This document shows, piece by piece, positions 1 to 9,195 of a DNA stretch of 64,000 nucleotides. The DNA comes from Marinimicrobium locisalis (GTDB taxonomy: Bacteria; Pseudomonadota; Gammaproteobacteria; Pseudomonadales; Cellvibrionaceae): NCBI RefSeq assembly GCF_039822625.1, contig NZ_JBDLLG010000027.1, forward strand, positions 1 to 64,000, read 5' to 3'. The notes beneath the pieces were generated by a model, which saw nothing but the letters and a program-made list of their open reading frames with translations, was not told where the DNA came from and ran no database searches. Within the stretch, counting starts at the first letter, position 1, and every line of letters begins with the position of its first letter. The translations under genes and the position numbers were made by a program.

Positions 1-3000
1 CAGGTCTGTGAAGCCGGAGAAGGTAAAGCGTGGATCCTCACCCACAACGTTCTGGATGCTGCCAGTGGTAATTGACCCCGAGTCCGCTCCGGACACTGTC
101 CAACTGTTGGTGCCGTCTTGAAGTGTTAGGGTGCCATCGCCGCCACCTAGTAGCTGAACGTCCAGGCTATCAACCGCCAGTTCGTTGCCGTTCTTAAAAA
201 TGACGTCACCGGCAGAATGCACCGTCGCAGTTTTTGCTGACTTCAAATCAATGGCGCCAAGGAAGGTATTGTCGCTGCCGTCCAGCGTCAAATCTCCGCC
301 GCCGATATTAGCAGTGGTTGTACCGCCGAAACGGAGGGTGGAGCCCTCTTCCTGGCTAACCGTAACCGTTGACGGTTCCCAGGGGTCGAGGTCAGGTGAG
401 AGGTCGCGCCCCTGAATGGTCACCCCACCACAAGTCTCTGCGGTAAAATGCTCACAGTCAGCAATCGTGACAACAGACCCAAGCTCAACACTAGTGCCCG
501 CTGTAATGGTAACGTCGCCACCATCGGAGGGGCGGAGATGGCGGGCCTCTCCGTCGCTCAAGTTATTAAGATAATTACTCCACTCGTCCCCTAGTTGCTC
601 GATCGGTTCGTCACTGTCGTTTGTAGCCTCAAGGTTGGCGTGTTGCGTGTCCAACCTGGCCGTAGAGGTGGCGTCCGCCGGACGAAAGTCCACAGTGTCG
701 GCATCGATTGAAATATTCCCGCCACCGGTAAAGACGTTTGCGTACAAGTTGACGGCGCCACTGGATGAATTGAAAGTGACGTTCAGGCTTTCCCTCGCAT
801 CAGCGTACTGGTCGTAAATACGCCCCCGCAGGTTAATGTCGCTATCGGCATCGAAGGTCAGGTGAGGCTGAGGTAGACGTTTGGTTACCGTTTCCCCGTC
901 TTCGACTACCTCCACCTCGCCGCCTTGACCGTCCCAAGTAAACGGTCCCGAGTTATTAAAGTTAAACTCTCGGTACAGCGTGATACTTCCGCTTGAAAAA
1001 ACCTCGACACTACCGATGGATTCAGAGCCGCCGTTATTGTTGAGAGCGACGTAGTCCTGCTCGATGCTGAGTTCGCCGAGGTCTACGTCTCCGCTAGCGT
1101 AGATCCTAATCTTGCCGGCATTTCGGCTTTCAGACTCCGCTCCTCCCCCCGTCGAAACTGTTCCCCATGTCGAAGCAGCCGGGTCTGTTTCATTTTCGAA
1201 ATAGGAGGTAAAACTGCCTACGCGATCATCAGAATCTCCAATGAGAAAGTCGCCGCCTGCGGTACTGATACTCCCACGTACCAGAACAGCACCGGGAGTG
1301 TCGATGTCGGCAAATCGGCCTTGGGTGAGAATTGTGCTGTTAACAACGGCTTCAGGAGAAAGATCGTCAACATTATCGCCAGTAATAATCCCTACAGCAT
1401 CATCGCCTCCTGCCAAAGAGTCGTCCCCGGCAGAAATGACAAGCCCCCGCTCATTATCACCTACGATAGACTCGTCAAGGGCTGAAAGAGTCACTGCACC
1501 ATTAACGGTGGTTTGGTATGTTGAGAGAAACTCGACAGATGAAGGGCTTAGTGTTTGACCAATACTGCCATCGACTTTAATTTGACCGCCAGATTTAAAC
1601 AGTATTTCTCCTTCGGTATCGATTGATCCTTTGATCAATATGCTTCTGCCGCCGATTTGATCTGTATCGCTCTGGGACCCCTCAGCACAAGAATAGGTGC
1701 TTTCTTTACAATAGTCATGTGCAGCGATAGATCCAGAGTAAAAGGACAGGTTCCCCTTCCCTATACGCATTTGTCGATCATTGCCTACAACGATATCATC
1801 CCCCGCACGGAGCGTCAGGGAACTAGTGCTATCTTGATTAGTTTCAATATTCGCATCAATTACTATATCCCTGTAAGCGTTAAGAACAAGATTTCCACTT
1901 TGATTCAAGTGATCCTGGATATCAAAGTTATTAATGGTAATATTGTCAGAAGGAAGCAAATCGAAAGTGATCTGTTGGCTATCCAAATCGACCTCGCTAC
2001 CCCCTATTGATATAGTGATGTCTTGCGGATCCAACAATAGCGTGCCGGATGCTGCCGTTCCACTTAGGTTAGCATCGCCCCGAAACAATAACTGGTCTTT
2101 GCCCGAAACCTCCGCAAACCCCCCGCGTCCTGTCTGCCCGGCCCCCTTGGCGGTCAGACTCCCATAGAATCGGGTAGCCTCGTCTGACCAGACGATTACT
2201 TCACCACCATCTCCCTTGGCAGTCGCATCTGCGTTCAGTACGGCATCTCGTCCAACAAACGTGCGTTGACTATTACGTACCAGCTGATTGTCACCTTTAT
2301 AGTCGCCGCCAACCAGAATTGTTCCACCACCGGTTGTCCCCGAAACGTCAACACGACTGCTATCGGCTACGCCAACACGATCTCCCAAGGCGTAGACCTC
2401 TCCCCCAATTCCGGATTCATGGCGACTTTCGGTTACGGAGCTACCTTCTAGTAAGGTAGTATTCCGCGAGTGCAGTTCAATGGTCCCGGCTGCCCCATGA
2501 TTCGTTGCGTTGGCAGCGATTTCACCGGTGTGGTTGACGTTCTCGCCAATCAGTGCGACTTGACCCGCGCCTACATCGCCACTAGAGACCGAGATGGTGC
2601 CCGTGTTGCTGACATTACCGCCCGCACCGAGTGTAAAGCTGCCGTCCTCGTGCATGAGTACGCTTTTGGCATCGGCCAACTCTCCCGTATTGACGGCTTG
2701 GGAGAATATGTCGCGGCTGGTGCTCGCAGTCAGCAACACCCTACCGCCCTCAGCGGTGATGGAGCCCGCATTGACCAAAGCGTCTTCGTTGCCTTCTCCC
2801 TGAAGTTGGGACCGCGCTACGCGCACGCCCATAAGACCGGCCTCATCAAAGGTGACGACGGTTTCGAGACCACTGGCAAGACTGACAGACCCCATGTGGG
2901 CGGAAATCAAGCCCTCGTTTTTGACACTTTTACCCTGTAGTACGACATTGCCACCGGTAGCCGCCGTAATCATCCCCTGGTTAATTACTTTCCCCTCGGT

Positions 3001-3486
3001 ATTGGCTACTTCGGAGAAGACAAGGTCGCCACTCAGAAAATCTTCATTGGCAATATCCAAACCACTGGCTATGATTCCGTCCACATTTACCTGGGCACTT
3101 TCACCAAACACGACACCGCGCGGATTAATCAGCACCACATGACCATTGGCGTTAATGCGGCCTCGGATGTTGGAGGCCGACTGTGACAGTATTCGGTTCA
3201 ACGCAACCGCATCACGCCCTGGCTGCAAGTAGGTAACCACCTCATCAGAGGCCAGATCGAAGCTGTCCCACTCGGCAATCAAGCGGTCCGAGCGCTGAGT
3301 AATCGTGGTCTGCTTATCGCTCTTGGTGATGGCGCCGGAACCGGCCACGACGTTACCGCCTTCCGGCCCCGCCAAAGCGGCAGGTACCGTCATCATATGT
3401 CCAGCCGCCACAATGGCGGGCAAAAGGCGCTTGCGAAAAGCGATAGAAGGAAAGGCGTTACGAGAGGAATAGGTTCGGCGGGTCAT
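1..3486 (-). CDS. Two-partner-secretion (filamentous-haemagglutinin-type) adhesin, 3' end outside window
   Basis: The frame is open from ATG 3486 to the window edge (1162 codons read), so the protein is very large and its C-terminus is not seen. The start has an ideal Shine-Dalgarno, AGGAGG at 3491-3496. Residues 1-40 form a long basic then hydrophobic signal region ending VPAALAG. Residues 45-145 read as a TPS secretion domain: NRILSQSASNIRGRINANG near 97-115, then INPRGVVFG at 120-128, a variant of the family's NPNG motif. The rest is rich in Gly, Asn, Val and Thr with short strand-like repeats, as expected of a beta-helix. By family knowledge it would be exported by Sec and secreted through a TpsB/FhaC-type pore. 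No TpsB gene is visible here. Only 73 bp separate it from the upstream lipoprotein gene, so co-transcription is likely. Function as adhesin or exoprotein is inferred. Confidence 0.85.
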   Translation of the reverse strand, partial: MTRRTYSSRNAFPSIAFRKRLLPAIVAAGHMMTVPAALAGPEGGNVVAGSGAITKSDKQTTITQRSDRLIAEWDSFDLASDEVVTYLQPGRDAVALNRILSQSASNIRGRINANGHVVLINPRGVVFGESAQVNVDGIIASGLDIANEDFLSGDLVFSEVANTEGKVINQGMITAATGGNVVLQGKSVKNEGLISAHMGSVSLASGLETVVTFDEAGLMGVRVARSQLQGEGNEDALVNAGSITAEGGRVLLTASTSRDIFSQAVNTGELADAKSVLMHEDGSFTLGAGGNVSNTGTISVSSGDVGAGQVALIGENVNHTGEIAANATNHGAAGTIELHSRNTTLLEGSSVTESRHESGIGGEVYALGDRVGVADSSRVDVSGTTGGGTILVGGDYKGDNQLVRNSQRTFVGRDAVLNADATAKGDGGEVIVWSDEATRFYGSLTAKGAGQTGRGGFAEVSGKDQLLFRGDANLSGTAASGTLLLDPQDITISIGGSEVDLDSQQITFDLLPSDNITINNFDIQDHLNQSGNLVLNAYRDIVIDANIETNQDSTSSLTLRAGDDIVVGNDRQMRIGKGNLSFYSGSIAAHDYCKESTYSCAEGSQSDTDQIGGRSILIKGSIDTEGEILFKSGGQIKVDGSIGQTLSPSSVEFLSTYQTTVNGAVTLSALDESIVGDNERGLVISAGDDSLAGGDDAVGIITGDNVDDLSPEAVVNSTILTQGRFADIDTPGAVLVRGSISTAGGDFLIGDSDDRVGSFTSYFENETDPAASTWGTVSTGGGAESESRNAGKIRIYASGDVDLGELSIEQDYVALNNNGGSESIGSVEVFSSGSITLYREFNFNNSGPFTWDGQGGEVEVVEDGETVTKRLPQPHLTFDADSDINLRGRIYDQYADARESLNVTFNSSSGAVNLYANVFTGGGNISIDADTVDFRPADATSTARLDTQHANLEATNDSDEPIEQLGDEWSNYLNNLSDGEARHLRPSDGGDVTITAGTSVELGSVVTIADCEHFTAETCGGVTIQGRDLSPDLDPWEPSTVTVSQEEGSTLRFGGTTTANIGGGDLTLDGSDNTFLGAIDLKSAKTATVHSAGDVIFKNGNELAVDSLDVQLLGGGDGTLTLQDGTNSWTVSGADSGSITTGSIQNVVGEDPRFTFSGFTDL

Positions 3487-3501
3487 GCTACCTCCTTGCA
3501 T

Positions 3502-3525
3502 GGCCCGCCGTCTGTGCGGCGGGCC
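3502..3525. other. Perfect 9-bp inverted repeat in the adhesin leader
   Basis: GGCCCGCCG and CGGCGGGCC are separated by six bases, and the hairpin sits six bases upstream of the adhesin Shine-Dalgarno on the minus strand. There is no T-run after it in the minus direction, so it is not a classic terminator for the lipoprotein gene. On the plus strand it is followed within 15 bases by a run of six T, but no plus-strand gene ends here. It could damp expression between the two genes or limit adhesin translation. Confidence 0.5.
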
Positions 3526-3559
3526 GTTAACAGTATGTTTTTTACTGAGTTAGAACAAT

Positions 3560-5518
3560 CTAGTTGGGCAGGTCGCCTTCTGGCTTGGCGAGTATGACAC
3601 GCTCGCCCGTTTGGACGTCTATAACCCAAACGGCCGTGGAGTCGAACCCTACCCCGAACATTAACTGCCCGTCCTCGGTCACATCCAACCCCAGCATTGT
3701 ATTCAAAGGATTAATATTCCCGCGAACCGCCTCCCCCGAAATTACCGTGCGAGATTTGTCATTGACGTCAATCGACCAAATTTCCCGCGAAAAGTCATCG
3801 CTGACGAAAATACGGTCGCCGATATCATCCGTTGTCATTTCGAAAATCCAAAGTCGGGGGGTACCCTCTGGAGCTCCCTCAATCATAAATGGCGTGCGCT
3901 CGCCTGTTTTAAGATCTATATGGTAAATCCCTGCGGGTTCTGGGGCCCAAATTCGGTTTCCAGGGATATCCACTAGCAAGGACGCAGAGAGCCTCAATCG
4001 GCCTCCAAGCTCTTCATTGCTTGAGACATAGGACCTGTACCCAGTTCGCAAGTCAAGTTTGCTGACAACATTGGGACTACTTGACTCCACCAGGAATGCT
4101 TCATCGCCATCGCTCAGATTAATCGTTATCGCAGATATATTACTAATACTTGTCGCGCCTTCCTCAGGGTAAAGATCAGTGGTGATCATTTCTACCGAAC
4201 CACTTTCAAAGCTATAACCAAACACTCCGTCACGATAGTCTGTATCCCCGGAAGTAAAACTAACCGCCATTATCAATTGATCATTGTCTTTATCCAAAGC
4301 CAATGACCTGAATGCACCTAGATCGTTCACAAGCACACTAGACTTAGCTGTATTTAAGTCAATTTCTACCACATTGCGCCCCGCACGATTAGCTACATAA
4401 ACGGACTCTCGATTCTCATCTAGAACTAAATCGTGAGAGTCGTCCAAAGGAGTAAATGGCTGATTCGCTGGAAACGCATCCGTAAACAGTTGGCGGGTCA
4501 CCGAAAGCGTCACCGCCTCTTCGGTCATATTGCCATGCTCATCTTCTGCGGTAATAGAAATTATGTTCTCGCCAGAAGACAGACTCACCTCAGCAGTCCA
4601 TTGTTCAAAATCATTGTCAGTCTTAGCGACAAGCCCCGTAACAGTGCTGCCATCGCCCTGAGTAGCGCTCAGGGTTACCGATTTGACTGAGCTGATCTCG
4701 TCACTCGCTACCCCACGAATAGCAATCGCATCGCCCTCGGTAGCAGTAGTCGGGGTGGGGAAAATCACTTCAACCGTTGGCGGTTCCTCATCCGCTACGG
4801 TAGTAATGGCAAAGGTCTCGGCCATTTCACCGACATGCACCACCACTTCATGGGTGCTCTCGGGAGTTTCAGGCGCGTTGCCTCTCAAGATCAACTGGTC
4901 ACCGGCCGCTACCTCCCCGTCGGCCGAGGTGAAGGCTTGGTCATTGATTTGGTACTCACCTCCGACTACCCGCACCGGCAGTTGGGTATTGATTCCGCTT
5001 ACGGTGACACTGTTGCTGGCAACGTTTTCCGCGCCAACTTCGGTTTCCGCTTGAGGGGCGAAGCTGAATGACTCGGGCGTAGCGTCTTCCTCCTCCGTGG
5101 TCACCGTAAAGGTGTCACTCACGCCCCCAATGGTCAGGGTGGCCGAGGCCTCGGCGCTGAAGCTCTCCGGGGCGGTGAGCTGGACGGTGACCTTGTCGCC
5201 GTCTTCCACGGAGCCTTGGGCCTCGGTGTAGCGGCCGCCGTTCACGGCGTAGGCACCGCCGGAAACGCTGACAGAGGTGTCTGTGTTGATGTCGCTGACC
5301 GTAATGGTGTTGCTGGTGACGGTGGCGCCACGCTCAACGTCGGATTGGGCCTCAAAGGAGAACTGCTGGGGCTTTTCGTCCACCGAGGCACTGGAGGACT
5401 GTCCGGCGCTGGAGCTGTTGGGAATCTGGCGAGGATTGCTATCGCTACCGCCGCAGGCGGCCAGTCCGAAAGCAACCAGTGAGGCCAGGGTGAGCTGGCG
5501 CAGCATGGGGAGGGGCAT
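3560..5518 (-). CDS. Lipoprotein with tandem Ig-like repeats and a C-terminal propeller-like domain
   Basis: 652 residues from ATG 5518, chosen because AAGGAG lies eight bases upstream; a GTG nine bases further out is less likely. A signal peptide ends in the lipobox LAAC with Cys22, so the protein is probably lipid-anchored. After a Ser-rich spacer come two related beta domains of about 75-80 residues (each opening with F-SF-Q and containing a GGxYxxN motif), then a bacterial Ig-like domain starting PPTVEVIFP. The last 300 residues have repeating strand motifs (VYVANRAGRNVVEIDL, IWAPEPAGIYHIDL, VWVIDVQTGERV) typical of an NHL/SMP-30-like propeller. No catalytic residues are evident. It lies directly upstream of the adhesin gene on the same strand. 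A surface-binding role is a guess. Confidence 0.8.
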   Translation of the reverse strand: MPLPMLRQLTLASLVAFGLAACGGSDSNPRQIPNSSSAGQSSSASVDEKPQQFSFEAQSDVERGATVTSNTITVSDINTDTSVSVSGGAYAVNGGRYTEAQGSVEDGDKVTVQLTAPESFSAEASATLTIGGVSDTFTVTTEEEDATPESFSFAPQAETEVGAENVASNSVTVSGINTQLPVRVVGGEYQINDQAFTSADGEVAAGDQLILRGNAPETPESTHEVVVHVGEMAETFAITTVADEEPPTVEVIFPTPTTATEGDAIAIRGVASDEISSVKSVTLSATQGDGSTVTGLVAKTDNDFEQWTAEVSLSSGENIISITAEDEHGNMTEEAVTLSVTRQLFTDAFPANQPFTPLDDSHDLVLDENRESVYVANRAGRNVVEIDLNTAKSSVLVNDLGAFRSLALDKDNDQLIMAVSFTSGDTDYRDGVFGYSFESGSVEMITTDLYPEEGATSISNISAITINLSDGDEAFLVESSSPNVVSKLDLRTGYRSYVSSNEELGGRLRLSASLLVDIPGNRIWAPEPAGIYHIDLKTGERTPFMIEGAPEGTPRLWIFEMTTDDIGDRIFVSDDFSREIWSIDVNDKSRTVISGEAVRGNINPLNTMLGLDVTEDGQLMFGVGFDSTAVWVIDVQTGERVILAKPEGDLPN

Positions 5519-5910
5519 GACGTGCACTCCTTGTGTTCCGTGTCAGTGGTGTGGTGGTATTAGCATCAGCGCTGGATTGTGCCACAATTTGAGTCCCTAA
5601 AGTGTGAACCAGTTGGAATTTGGCGCATTATCCTTCACTTTTTACAAGGTGGCGTTTAAAGCTCTCCTTTGTCGTATTTTCCGCCCCCTCTTTCACTGCG
5701 AGCACGCAAAAGGGGTGGCGTTCGCCCAGTATTTTGCTAACGTGGACCCTCCTTAGCGCTTAAATTTATGATGGACGCTGCCCGCCACACGTTGCCCAAC
5801 CAACAGCCGTTCACCAATCACCATGGGGCGACGTTCTCCATTTGGTACTCGCTCGTTTTTATTGAGATCACAGACAATGTTGCGGAACAGCGCTGCCAGG
5901 CTGAACTCTA
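5519..5910. other. Intergenic region, nothing recognised
   Basis: A gap of 392 bp between the 3' end of the last gene of the unknown block and the start of the lipoprotein gene. It must hold the minus-strand promoter for the lipoprotein-adhesin pair. I see no clear -35/-10 pair, RNA gene or strong terminator. Short open frames on both strands here lack homology cues and ribosome binding sites. Confidence 0.4.
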
Positions 5911-6801
5911 TCAAGCCGCGCCGCTGTTCAGGTATTTCTGCTCGACTTCCCATGTGGCATTGTCCCATTTCAATAACGGATAGTCCTTCACCAGCTCGGT
6001 ATTTTCCAGTCCATCAAGAGCGCGGGCTTGTTGGGCTCTGGCTTCGGGTGAGAGCTCCAGTTGGATGCTGTTGATAATATTATCCATCAGCTCATACATA
6101 GGGGCCACGCTGACACGCTTGTCCAGCTCAGAGCGGGGCAGGCCTAGGATTCGGCTCGGGCGGAAAAAGAGTTTAGCCATCACGTTGTCGCTGATAGGGA
6201 AAAATACAAGTTGATTTCTGGTTTTATGAGCGGAAAAATTCCTGGGAACTGCTTCCATTCTCACGGCATTAACCGGTAAATGATGCAGTGGTTGCCAATT
6301 AACCGGCGCATCAAATTCCTGGACATAGTCCCGCGTAGAGTCCAAGTGGTACGAATACATAAAGGTTAGATTTTCGCCGATAACCTGCTCCATGGCACGC
6401 GGATGGAACAGTGACATGGATTTGGGGAAGTTTATCGCTTTGATGAAATCAAAGGACATGCCCAGCTCTGCTACTGTGCCGGAGAACCAAGGGCCATTAA
6501 AGGCCCACGCGTGGTAAAAAAACTCCAACTTATCAAAGTGATCTTTGACCCCCTTTTCGGCTTTTTGTTCGTTATACATACTGCGAAAGGGCATGGAACC
6601 ACCAGACTGAGAGCCTGACCGGTAGCGACGTTGAGGGAAGGTGGGTAAATGATTGGCGCGGCGCGGACTATGCCGCGGTGCTTTAAAGCTGATAAGCGTA
6701 CCATCCAGATCGCTAGAGATTGTTCGCGCCCAGCGAAAGCTGGGGCCCTTGGGCACCACTAATTGCTTTGGCTCGCGCAGCTTTAGACGAACATTCATCA
6801 T
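5911..6801 (-). CDS. Uncharacterised protein, distant third paralogue of the 9.2 and 10.5 kb genes
   Basis: 296 residues, no signal peptide or membrane segment. I do not recognise the family. It shares landmarks with the two tandem paralogues at 9.2-11.4 kb: an APVNWQ motif mid-protein (TPVNW in the others), a following stretch with hydrophobic strands, and a C-terminal helix LSPEARAQQARA matching their LSPESTQQKASA. The N-terminal 100 residues are different and basic (PRHSPRRANH), and the tail is acidic and Trp-rich. It begins 12 bases after the preceding small gene, so they are co-transcribed. A soluble cytoplasmic protein is likely; function unknown. Confidence 0.7.
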   Translation of the reverse strand: MMNVRLKLREPKQLVVPKGPSFRWARTISSDLDGTLISFKAPRHSPRRANHLPTFPQRRYRSGSQSGGSMPFRSMYNEQKAEKGVKDHFDKLEFFYHAWAFNGPWFSGTVAELGMSFDFIKAINFPKSMSLFHPRAMEQVIGENLTFMYSYHLDSTRDYVQEFDAPVNWQPLHHLPVNAVRMEAVPRNFSAHKTRNQLVFFPISDNVMAKLFFRPSRILGLPRSELDKRVSVAPMYELMDNIINSIQLELSPEARAQQARALDGLENTELVKDYPLLKWDNATWEVEQKYLNSGAA

Positions 6802-6813
6802 TGGCCGACCCCT

Positions 6814-7167
6814 TTATTTGTACTTTTTGCCTTTGAGCTTTTTGGCGCCAGACTGCACTGTGGTACTGACATAATACATGGCGCCTCCCAGGCCGACCGC
6901 GCCAGCAGTGGAAAGCCCAAACCCGAGAACACCAAAGGCGGCGCTGGCCGTCGATAAACCAAATAGCCCGGTTTTCAATGCGCTTTGCGCTGTTACGTCG
7001 GAGTGCAAATGATTGCCGACGACTTCAGAGGGACGCAACCCGGCGCTCTTGCCACTACCGAGAGGTGTTATGTCAAGATCTTTGGCTATTTTTAAGCCCG
7101 AATTCCCCGATGTAGGAGTTAGGCCCTTGCCGCTGCCAGGGGCGATGTCTTCTCCTACTTGGGTCAT
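6814..7167 (-). CDS. Small Gly-rich protein with a hydrophobic C-terminal half
   Basis: 117 residues, start ATG 7167 with GGGAG just upstream. The N-terminal half is polar and Gly/Ser-rich. Residues about 63-100 are an uninterrupted Gly/Ala/Leu-rich hydrophobic region long enough for one or two membrane passes (GVLGFGLSTAGAVGLGG), and the protein ends in a Lys-rich tail KKLKGKKYK. This resembles the C-terminus of the 387-residue protein at 8.0-9.1 kb, which also has a Gly-rich hydrophobic segment followed by KK. No family recognised. It sits between the ExbD-like lipoprotein and the third paralogue on one strand, in a likely operon. A membrane or membrane-inserting role is inferred from composition only. 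Confidence 0.6.
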   Translation of the reverse strand: MTQVGEDIAPGSGKGLTPTSGNSGLKIAKDLDITPLGSGKSAGLRPSEVVGNHLHSDVTAQSALKTGLFGLSTASAAFGVLGFGLSTAGAVGLGGAMYYVSTTVQSGAKKLKGKKYK

Positions 7168-7247
7168 GCTCCCATCCTCGTGCTCCGATGGTTATGGGAG
7201 GCTGGATCAACAATCTCCCCAACGGCCAGCGCCGAACCCGGTTTGCC

Positions 7248-7895
7248 CTAGCTCTTTGAGTGTCCGATAAGGCCCACGGATTCCACATTCTTATTCTTCA
7301 ACAGCGTAATAATGTCGAAAAGGTTTCCAGCATCCACGCCTTCTTCCAAGTAGAGGTACACCTGGGCGACTGAGTCGCCCTTCCTCGGGAGGGATATATC
7401 AATCGCTTTAGATATCGTCTCAAGCGACGTATCCGAAAGCGGTTTATTATCGATGAGGACGTCCCCACTAGCAGAGAGGGTAAGAACCAATGTATTGGGG
7501 GCGGAAGGGTTAATATGTTTCTCGGCCTCCTTACCCAATAGAAGCTCTACGACCTTCTGTTTTGGAAAGAAAAAGTCTTCGAAGCTATCGCACTGCCAGC
7601 TCCGTCCCAACCGGGATTCGAACGTTCTATGTATGGCCTTATGGAACCCTGAAAAGCTCTCGACCTCCATAGACTTCAAGTCGGACCGGAACTGATCATT
7701 CTCAATATCCATCGATTTTGAAGCAATATATCCGTAAACCTCCTGAAGACTATCTTGATTATCAACCTCGGACCACGCCGCAGGATCATAAAGATCGCAA
7801 TAACTCTCTGTAGCCTCCCTATAGGTCACCCCTTGAGCCTGGCAAGCGATCAGGGTAAGCGGAATCAGAGCCAATAGCGCTTTTGTACAGCTCAT
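7248..7895 (-). CDS. Lipoprotein with an ExbD/TolR-like C-terminal domain
   Basis: 215 residues from ATG 7895 (GGAG ten bases upstream); an upstream in-frame extension of 20 residues would bury the signal peptide. The first 18 residues form a lipoprotein signal with lipobox LIAC and Cys18. Residues about 25-130 are polar with several Cys and no recognised domain. Residues about 135-215 resemble the periplasmic fold of ExbD/TolR: VLTLSASGDVLIDNKPLS, a helix, then VYLYLEEGVDAG and a last strand VESVGLIGHS. In ExbD this fold follows a membrane helix and works with ExbB/TolQ; here it hangs from a lipid anchor and no ExbB/TolQ partner is nearby. The ExbD likeness comes from pattern reading and needs profile confirmation. 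Confidence 0.7.
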   Translation of the reverse strand: MSCTKALLALIPLTLIACQAQGVTYREATESYCDLYDPAAWSEVDNQDSLQEVYGYIASKSMDIENDQFRSDLKSMEVESFSGFHKAIHRTFESRLGRSWQCDSFEDFFFPKQKVVELLLGKEAEKHINPSAPNTLVLTLSASGDVLIDNKPLSDTSLETISKAIDISLPRKGDSVAQVYLYLEEGVDAGNLFDIITLLKNKNVESVGLIGHSKS

Positions 7896-7985
7896 TGGCT
7901 CATGACTCCAAAAGCACGCATACAGAACCCCTCGTTCAGGTGAGTCGAACGGCAACGATTGGATAGAAGAAGCCCCTTCAGTTAA

Positions 7986-9149
7986 TCAAGATTGAAGCAG
8001 GTCTTTATCACTTACGTACCACCGTTGATTACCCTTGCCAAACGTACAGCTGATTCCGGCACCAATAGTTTTGGACTTTTTGACCATACCCGCCACAATA
8101 ACGCCGGTAGCTACTAAACACGATAGCGTCGCGAAATGATTGCCACTGAGCAGCGCATCAACTCCATTTTCTACAATCTTGGTGGCTCCACCTCCCCCCA
8201 GGGGGCGAAGGCCATCCGCGGCCGACACTGTGCCACTGGAACCTAGCCCGATGGCGGCCGCTTTTCCGATTTCAGCGCCCACGTTCTTGAGAGTGCTCCA
8301 CCGACGCAGGTCGCGATAGCTGGTGTTCAGGCCGACAAAGTTCATGCCTGCATCGGCACAGAGTTGCTTAAGCTGATTCTCTGAATCAATACTGGGGTTG
8401 GAAAAGTACACGTTTTGGTTTTCGGCTTGAGCCGTGGCCTTTAGCAGTTTGGACATATTTTTGAAGGTGTGAGCCCCTTCACCATGCACAAGCCAGTTCA
8501 CCGGTAGTTTATTCTGCGTGCCGTGCTGGATTACAGAAGCCAGCTGCTGGGCGGCTTCGGGCTTTTTGTGCTGGCCTTTTTCTACCCAGAACACGGAGTA
8601 GGGGCCCTCCGCATCGTGAGGAATAAGGTATTTAGCCTTGCTATAGCCGCCGACCACATGCTCAACCAACCGGTCGCTGGCATCATCGAGGTTGTCAAAA
8701 CGGCCCGAAACGGCCGCATAGTGGGCGGTTCCCCCCTCGCTTCTCCACTGGTGATCACCGTTCAAGGAGTCCACAGAACTTTTGGAGGGAAGCCATGCTT
8801 TGTCATCAGGATCGTAGGCGACGCTGTAAAGTCCCACCCTCCGATCATCATTACCATGGCCGATTGCCAGAAGCTGAATAAGCACCACACCATTAAACAT
8901 ATAGTACTTGAGTGTCACATTTCCAGAAGCGATCGTGCGCGCATCGCCGGCGGGGTTGAGGCTTTTTCCTTGCAGGGGATTAGCATTTAGCCCGACGACC
9001 TGACGGAAAATGGTCGTCAGGTGGTAGCTTTTCCGGTAGTCCTTCAGGGCCTGTTGAACGATATCCACCATTTCGTTCTTGACGTAGACCGTTCGCCCTG
9101 CCCCCTGGAAGCCAGCGTAGACCTGGGTATAGCCCGCGTAGTTCTTCAT
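7986..9149 (-). CDS. Uncharacterised 387-residue protein with C-terminal hydrophobic segment
   Basis: Start ATG 9149 with a strong AAGGAG six bases upstream. No signal peptide. Notable stretches are GLNANPLQGKSLNPAGDART near residue 53, a hydrophobic patch KYYMFNGVVLIQLLAIGHG near 80, PVNWLVHGEGAHTF near 220, then a Gly/Ala-rich part and a hydrophobic segment LSCLVATGVIVAGMVKK near 343. The PVNW tetrapeptide also occurs in all three paralogues of the neighbouring unknown family, perhaps by chance. The gene starts 46 bases after the 9.2 kb paralogue's stop and shares its strand. No family assigned. Soluble N-terminal domain plus membrane-active C-terminus is a compositional inference, compatible with but not proof of an effector. 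Confidence 0.7.
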   Translation of the reverse strand: MKNYAGYTQVYAGFQGAGRTVYVKNEMVDIVQQALKDYRKSYHLTTIFRQVVGLNANPLQGKSLNPAGDARTIASGNVTLKYYMFNGVVLIQLLAIGHGNDDRRVGLYSVAYDPDDKAWLPSKSSVDSLNGDHQWRSEGGTAHYAAVSGRFDNLDDASDRLVEHVVGGYSKAKYLIPHDAEGPYSVFWVEKGQHKKPEAAQQLASVIQHGTQNKLPVNWLVHGEGAHTFKNMSKLLKATAQAENQNVYFSNPSIDSENQLKQLCADAGMNFVGLNTSYRDLRRWSTLKNVGAEIGKAAAIGLGSSGTVSAADGLRPLGGGGATKIVENGVDALLSGNHFATLSCLVATGVIVAGMVKKSKTIGAGISCTFGKGNQRWYVSDKDLLQS

Positions 9150-9195
9150 CGCATACTCCTTTTTTCCTTTGCAATAGGATTGCTTCAGTTGTGAA

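Noticed and set aside
3502..3525. The GC hairpin as a terminator for the lipoprotein gene
   Set aside because: In the minus direction it is followed by ATGCAAGGAGG rather than a T-run, so a leader structure is the better reading.
7600..7640. A T-arm-like GATTCGAAC on the plus strand
   Set aside because: It lies inside the ExbD-like lipoprotein gene and lacks the rest of a tRNA cloverleaf.
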